Shown here one piece after another: positions 7,522 through 9,968 of a stretch of DNA of 9,968 bases. Made by a program: the position numbers and the translations under genes. The notes under the pieces are model-generated. The model was not told the origin of the DNA and ran no database searches. It saw only the letters and a list, made by a program, of their open reading frames with translations. The stretch lies in the NCBI GenBank assembly GCA_031288575.1, contig JAITRD010000173.1, positions 1-9,968 of the forward strand. Direction: 5' to 3'. The stretch is from Treponema sp. GTDB lineage: Bacteria > Spirochaetota > Spirochaetia > Treponematales > Breznakiellaceae. Numbering within the stretch: the stretch's first letter is position 1; each line of letters begins with the position of its first letter.

Positions 7522-7725
7522 AATTTAAGCTGCAAAGGAAAAGGCCGATAATTGCAGAGCTATTAAACCGCTCACTACCCCTCCCTTGCAACAGATAGCC
7601 CGTCATCCCTTCCACCATCAGAAAGATTTTCCCCCTCAAAGGACCCGCTTTTACTGCCTAAACCTCCTCTCTAAAAGGAGCAATAAGGCCGGCCGGGCGA
7701 GCAAAATTCCCAAAGAGCGGGTTAT

Positions 7726-7779
7726 AAAAAGTAAATGCAGGAGCCCTGATATCCCGGGGCAAAAGCATTTACTTTTTTT
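7726..7779 (+). terminator. Terminator-like hairpin upstream of pncA (possible attenuator or operator)
   Basis: A perfect 13-bp stem pairs AAAAAGTAAATGC (7726-7738) with GCATTTACTTTTT (7765-7777). It encloses 26 bases that can form a smaller GCCC/GGGC helix, and is followed by a run of seven Ts (7773-7779). The shape resembles a rho-independent terminator, but the lower stem is A/T-rich, and no gene read in this direction lies just upstream. It ends 35 bp before the pncA start. It could be an attenuator in a long pncA leader, a bidirectional stop (the minus strand also reads TTTTT), or a pair of repressor half-sites. The sequence alone does not decide. Confidence 0.45.
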
Positions 7780-7797
7780 ATCCTTCCTGGATACTAT
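7768..7797 (+). promoter_or_regulatory. Candidate pncAB promoter
   Basis: TTTACT (7768-7773) and TACTAT (7792-7797), separated by 18 bases, each match four of six consensus bases for a housekeeping sigma factor. The -35 would lie in the 3' arm of the hairpin and the -10 in the palindrome TACTATTATAGTA (7792-7804). The match is weak, and transcription could instead start further upstream. Confidence 0.25.
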
Positions 7798-7803
7798 TAT
7801 AGT

Positions 7804-7809
7804 AAGGAG
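7804..7809 (+). promoter_or_regulatory. Ribosome binding site of pncA
   Basis: AAGGAG lies five bases before the ATG at 7815 and is a near-perfect Shine-Dalgarno, fixing the start. It follows directly on the 13-bp palindrome. Confidence 0.75.
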
Positions 7810-7814
7810 TTGTC

Positions 7815-8495
7815 ATGGATATTGTTCTGCAAGAAACGGCGCTTTTGGAAATTGACCCGCAAAATGATTTTTGCCCCGCCTATGCCTCCGGAACAGGCCG
7901 GACATATCCGGGGGGAGCCTTGGCGGTAAACCGGGGGGATGAGGTTATCGAACCCCTCAACGCCCTGGCGGCCCGGATCGCACAGGGGGGCGGGCGGGTG
8001 ATCGCCACCGCGGACTGGCATCCCCGGGGGCATATTTCCTTTGCCTCCTCCCATCCGGGCAGGAAAACCGGAGACTCCCTGGATCTCCCCGGGGTAAAGG
8101 GCCAGATCCTCTGGCCGGATCATTGCGTTCAGGGGACTTGGGGAGCGGCCTTTCATGAAAAACTGGATCTAGAGCCGGTAAATCTTATACTCCGCAAGGG
8201 CGCCCGCGTAGGCCTGGATTCCTATTCAGCCTTTTTTGAAAACGACCGGACAAGTTCCACCGGCCTTGAGGGTTATCTCCGGGGGCTTGGGATCAAAACC
8301 CTGATTATCGGGGGGCTTGCCACGGATTATTGCGTTTTTTATACCGTTTTGGACGCCCGCCGTCTCGGCTTTACCGTTTTTGTCCCGGAAGACGCGGTCC
8401 GGGGGGTGGGACAGCCCGAGGGATCGGTTGAACAGGCCCTTAAAACCATGGCCGAAGCGGGGGTTGTCTTTAAAAAACCGGGAGAGCTTTTGTGA
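7815..8495 (+). CDS. pncA: Nicotinamidase (nicotinamide deamidase)
   Basis: This 226-residue cytoplasmic enzyme hydrolyses nicotinamide to nicotinate and ammonia, the first step of NAD salvage by the Preiss-Handler route. It has the isochorismatase-like hydrolase fold, and all expected active-site residues can be read. The catalytic triad is Asp14 in EIDPQNDF, Lys128 in LRKG followed by DSYSAFF, and Cys173 in GLATDYCV. The metal site is Asp67 and His69 in TADWHPRGH, plus His103 in WPDHCVQGT. The WPDHCVQ, DSYSAFF and GLATDYCV blocks are close to the E. coli PncA type and separate it from generic isochorismatases. Length is typical. A good SD marks the ATG. The stop overlaps the pncB start, and pncB performs the next step, which confirms the role. 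Confidence 0.95.
   Translation: MDIVLQETALLEIDPQNDFCPAYASGTGRTYPGGALAVNRGDEVIEPLNALAARIAQGGGRVIATADWHPRGHISFASSHPGRKTGDSLDLPGVKGQILWPDHCVQGTWGAAFHEKLDLEPVNLILRKGARVGLDSYSAFFENDRTSSTGLEGYLRGLGIKTLIIGGLATDYCVFYTVLDARRLGFTVFVPEDAVRGVGQPEGSVEQALKTMAEAGVVFKKPGELL
8480..8486 (+). promoter_or_regulatory. Ribosome binding site of pncB inside pncA
   Basis: GGGAGAG lies five bases before the GTG start at 8492, within the last pncA codons. With the GTGA overlap, it supports coupled translation and fixes the non-ATG start. Confidence 0.55.
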
Positions 8496-9937
8496 CCTCA
8501 GCCCTGCTTACGGATTTTTATTCCCTGACCATGGCCCAGGGGTATTGGAAAAACGGGATGAACCGCCGGGCGGTTTTTGAGATGTTTTTCCGCCGCCAGC
8601 CCTTTGACGGGGGTTTTTCCGTATTTGCGGGATTACAAACCCTTTTGGAGGACCTGGGGGGCCTTTCCTTTTCCGCCGAAGATATCGAGTATTTGCGGGG
8701 CCTCAATCTTTTTGAGCCCCCCTTCCTGGATTATCTGGGGGATTTCCGTTTTACCGGTTCCCTCTGGGCTATGGACGAGGGCACGGTGATCTTTCCCCAG
8801 GAACCCCTGGTCCGCATCGACGGGGGGCTCATAGAATGTCAAATAATAGAGGGAATGCTCCTCAATACCATCAATTTCCAGAGCCTCATCGCCACCAAAA
8901 CCGCCCGGATCTGGCTTGCCTCGGAGAAGGGGTCGATCATGGAATTCGGCCTCCGCCGGGCCCAGGGGCCGGACGGGGCCATGTCCGCTTCCCGGGCGGC
9001 CTTTATCGGGGGGGCCGCGGGGACCTCCAACGTCCTGGCGGGGAAGACCTACGGTATCCCCGTCATGGGGACCATGGCCCATTCCTGGATCATGGCCCAT
9101 CCCAGCGAGGAGGAGGCATTCCGGGCCTACGCAAGGATCTATCCGGATAATACCATCTTCCTGATTGATACCTACGATACCCTGAAAAGCGGGGCTCCCA
9201 ACGCGATTAAGGTCGGCAGGGAACTTTATGCCCGGGGGAAAAATTTCGGGGTACGCCTGGATTCCGGGGACATCCACTACCTTTCGGTGGAGGTCCGCCG
9301 CCTCCTGGACGAGGCGGGACTCCCCGACGCCTTTATCGCCGTATCCAACGATCTGGACGAATCCATCATCCGCACCCTCACCGACGCGGGGGCGCCGATC
9401 AAAAGCTGGGGGGTGGGGACCCAAATGGTTACCGGGGGCAGGGAAGCCTCCTTTACCGGGGTATATAAGCTGGCGGCCCGGGACGACGGCGCGGGGGGGC
9501 TTATACCGGCGATCAAATTTTCCGACAACCCCGACAAAACCACCAATCCCGGGGTAAAGCAGGTATGGCGGATCAAGGATACCCGGGGCATGGCCGTGGC
9601 GGATGTCCTCAGCCTGGACGGGGACCCCGCCGGTCCCGACGGGATTGAAGGGGGAAAACGTTACGCCTTTTGGCACCCCGCGGCGGATTACCGCCATTTT
9701 TATCATGAAATTACCGGAACCGTCGAACCCCTGCTCCGGCTCAAGCTGGACCGGGGCCGCCTTACCGGGCCCCATCCCTCCCTGGAGGAGATCCGATCCC
9801 GGGTACGCCGGGGGCTGGAGTCCTTTGACCAAAGCTATCAGCGGATCCTTAACCCCCATATTTATAAGGTATCCATTACCGAACAGCTCCGGCGTCTCAA
9901 GCTGGAATTGATAAAAAACTATCTGGGGGATCTTTAG
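8492..9937 (+). CDS. pncB: Nicotinate phosphoribosyltransferase
   Basis: This 481-residue cytoplasmic enzyme joins nicotinate to PRPP to give nicotinate mononucleotide and pyrophosphate, with stimulation by ATP hydrolysis. Family blocks are clear: LLTDFYSLTMAQGYW at 5-19, EFGLRRAQGPDG at 151-162, GTMAHSW at 193-199 with His197 as the likely phosphorylated histidine, DTYDT at 226-230, and GVRLDSGD at 253-260 in the phosphoribosyl-binding core. Length matches the longer class of about 490 residues found in Firmicutes rather than the E. coli class of about 400. The GTG start shares the four bases GTGA with the pncA stop and is preceded by GGGAGAG, so it is expressed with pncA. It ends 31 bp before the window edge. 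A nicotinamide-specific NAMPT is unlikely given the nicotinamidase beside it. Confidence 0.96.
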   Translation: MTSALLTDFYSLTMAQGYWKNGMNRRAVFEMFFRRQPFDGGFSVFAGLQTLLEDLGGLSFSAEDIEYLRGLNLFEPPFLDYLGDFRFTGSLWAMDEGTVIFPQEPLVRIDGGLIECQIIEGMLLNTINFQSLIATKTARIWLASEKGSIMEFGLRRAQGPDGAMSASRAAFIGGAAGTSNVLAGKTYGIPVMGTMAHSWIMAHPSEEEAFRAYARIYPDNTIFLIDTYDTLKSGAPNAIKVGRELYARGKNFGVRLDSGDIHYLSVEVRRLLDEAGLPDAFIAVSNDLDESIIRTLTDAGAPIKSWGVGTQMVTGGREASFTGVYKLAARDDGAGGLIPAIKFSDNPDKTTNPGVKQVWRIKDTRGMAVADVLSLDGDPAGPDGIEGGKRYAFWHPAADYRHFYHEITGTVEPLLRLKLDRGRLTGPHPSLEEIRSRVRRGLESFDQSYQRILNPHIYKVSITEQLRRLKLELIKNYLGDL

Positions 9938-9968
9938 GATTATAATTACTGCAAAAAAAACTTTTCAG
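9938..9968. other. Short 3' flank, nothing recognised
   Basis: The last 31 bases include an A8 run (9953-9960). A weak CTG-AAAA/TTTT-CAG pairing exists but is too small to call a terminator for pncAB, which may lie beyond the window. Confidence 0.3.

Larger units (their letters stand above)
7409..7814. other. Divergent intergenic region between addBA and pncAB, rich in inverted repeats
   Basis: This 406-bp gap separates two operons read in opposite directions, so it must hold both promoters. It contains a copy of the repeat end seen at the left edge (7446-7484), a perfect 19-bp inverted repeat (7503-7521 with 7727-7745), a weak inner inverted repeat (ACCCGCT at 7643-7649 with AGCGGGT at 7716-7722), and a long hairpin with a T-run (7726-7779). 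No tRNA or known small RNA was recognised. A plus-strand open frame across 7586-7855 runs into pncA and has no recognisable protein features. Confidence 0.6.

Noticed and set aside
7664..7680. Small hairpin CTCCT/AGGAG in the divergent gap
   Set aside because: The stem is five base pairs and no gene lies downstream within a useful distance; expected by chance.
7409..7814. Dedicated anti-phage or other novel defence system
   Set aside because: The neighbouring genes are housekeeping DNA repair and NAD salvage with intact conserved motifs; nothing suggests a defence island.
7586..7855. Plus-strand open frame of 89 codons entering pncA
   Set aside because: It overlaps the well-supported pncA start by 41 bp in another frame, crosses the hairpin region, and has no recognisable domain.
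8633..9859. Long minus-strand open frame (408 codons) opposite pncB
   Set aside because: It lies wholly antisense to a gene with clear nicotinate phosphoribosyltransferase motifs. Its proline- and glycine-rich composition is what the reverse of GC-rich codons gives.

Overview
The window reads as ordinary chromosome from a GC-rich bacterium. I see no rRNA, tRNA, CRISPR array, phage gene or transposase. The coding strands favour GGG and CCC codons, with many short G/C homopolymer runs. The divergent AddB-like protein, which has no ATP-binding loop, sits beside a canonical AddA. Together these suggest a spirochaete, possibly a gut-associated Treponema relative. That placement is inference from memory of protein families and is only moderately supported.

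Layout from left to right: (1) A noncoding edge (1-383) holds a large imperfect inverted repeat with arms of about 80 bases, plus a second small palindromic copy of its end sequence. (2) thpR (+), an RNA 2',3'-cyclic phosphodiesterase of the 2H superfamily, converges on the next operon and overlaps it by 26 bp. (3) A two-gene minus-strand operon, addB then addA, encodes a RecBCD-type double-strand-break repair helicase-nuclease; the genes overlap by 11 bp if the better GTG start of addA is used. (4) A divergent intergenic region (7409-7814) carries another copy of the left-edge repeat end, a perfect 19-bp inverted repeat, and a long hairpin with a T-run just upstream of pncA. (5) A plus-strand pair, pncA and pncB, is translationally coupled by a GTGA overlap. 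(6) The last 31 bases hold no recognisable feature.

How the genes work together: AddA (UvrD-type helicase plus PD-(D/E)XK nuclease) and AddB (degenerate helicase fold plus PD-(D/E)XK nuclease with a four-cysteine iron-sulfur site) would form one heterodimer that resects DNA ends for RecA. PncA deamidates nicotinamide to nicotinate and PncB converts nicotinate to nicotinate mononucleotide, so the pair is the two-step NAD salvage (Preiss-Handler entry) route. ThpR is a stand-alone RNA-end enzyme with no obvious tie to its neighbours.

The least explained content is the intergenic DNA: a family of inverted-repeat elements ending in CTAAAYTTG/CAAGTTTAG occurs in both intergenic regions more than 7 kb apart, and a separate thrice-repeated GCATTTACTTTT motif lies in front of the NAD salvage operon.
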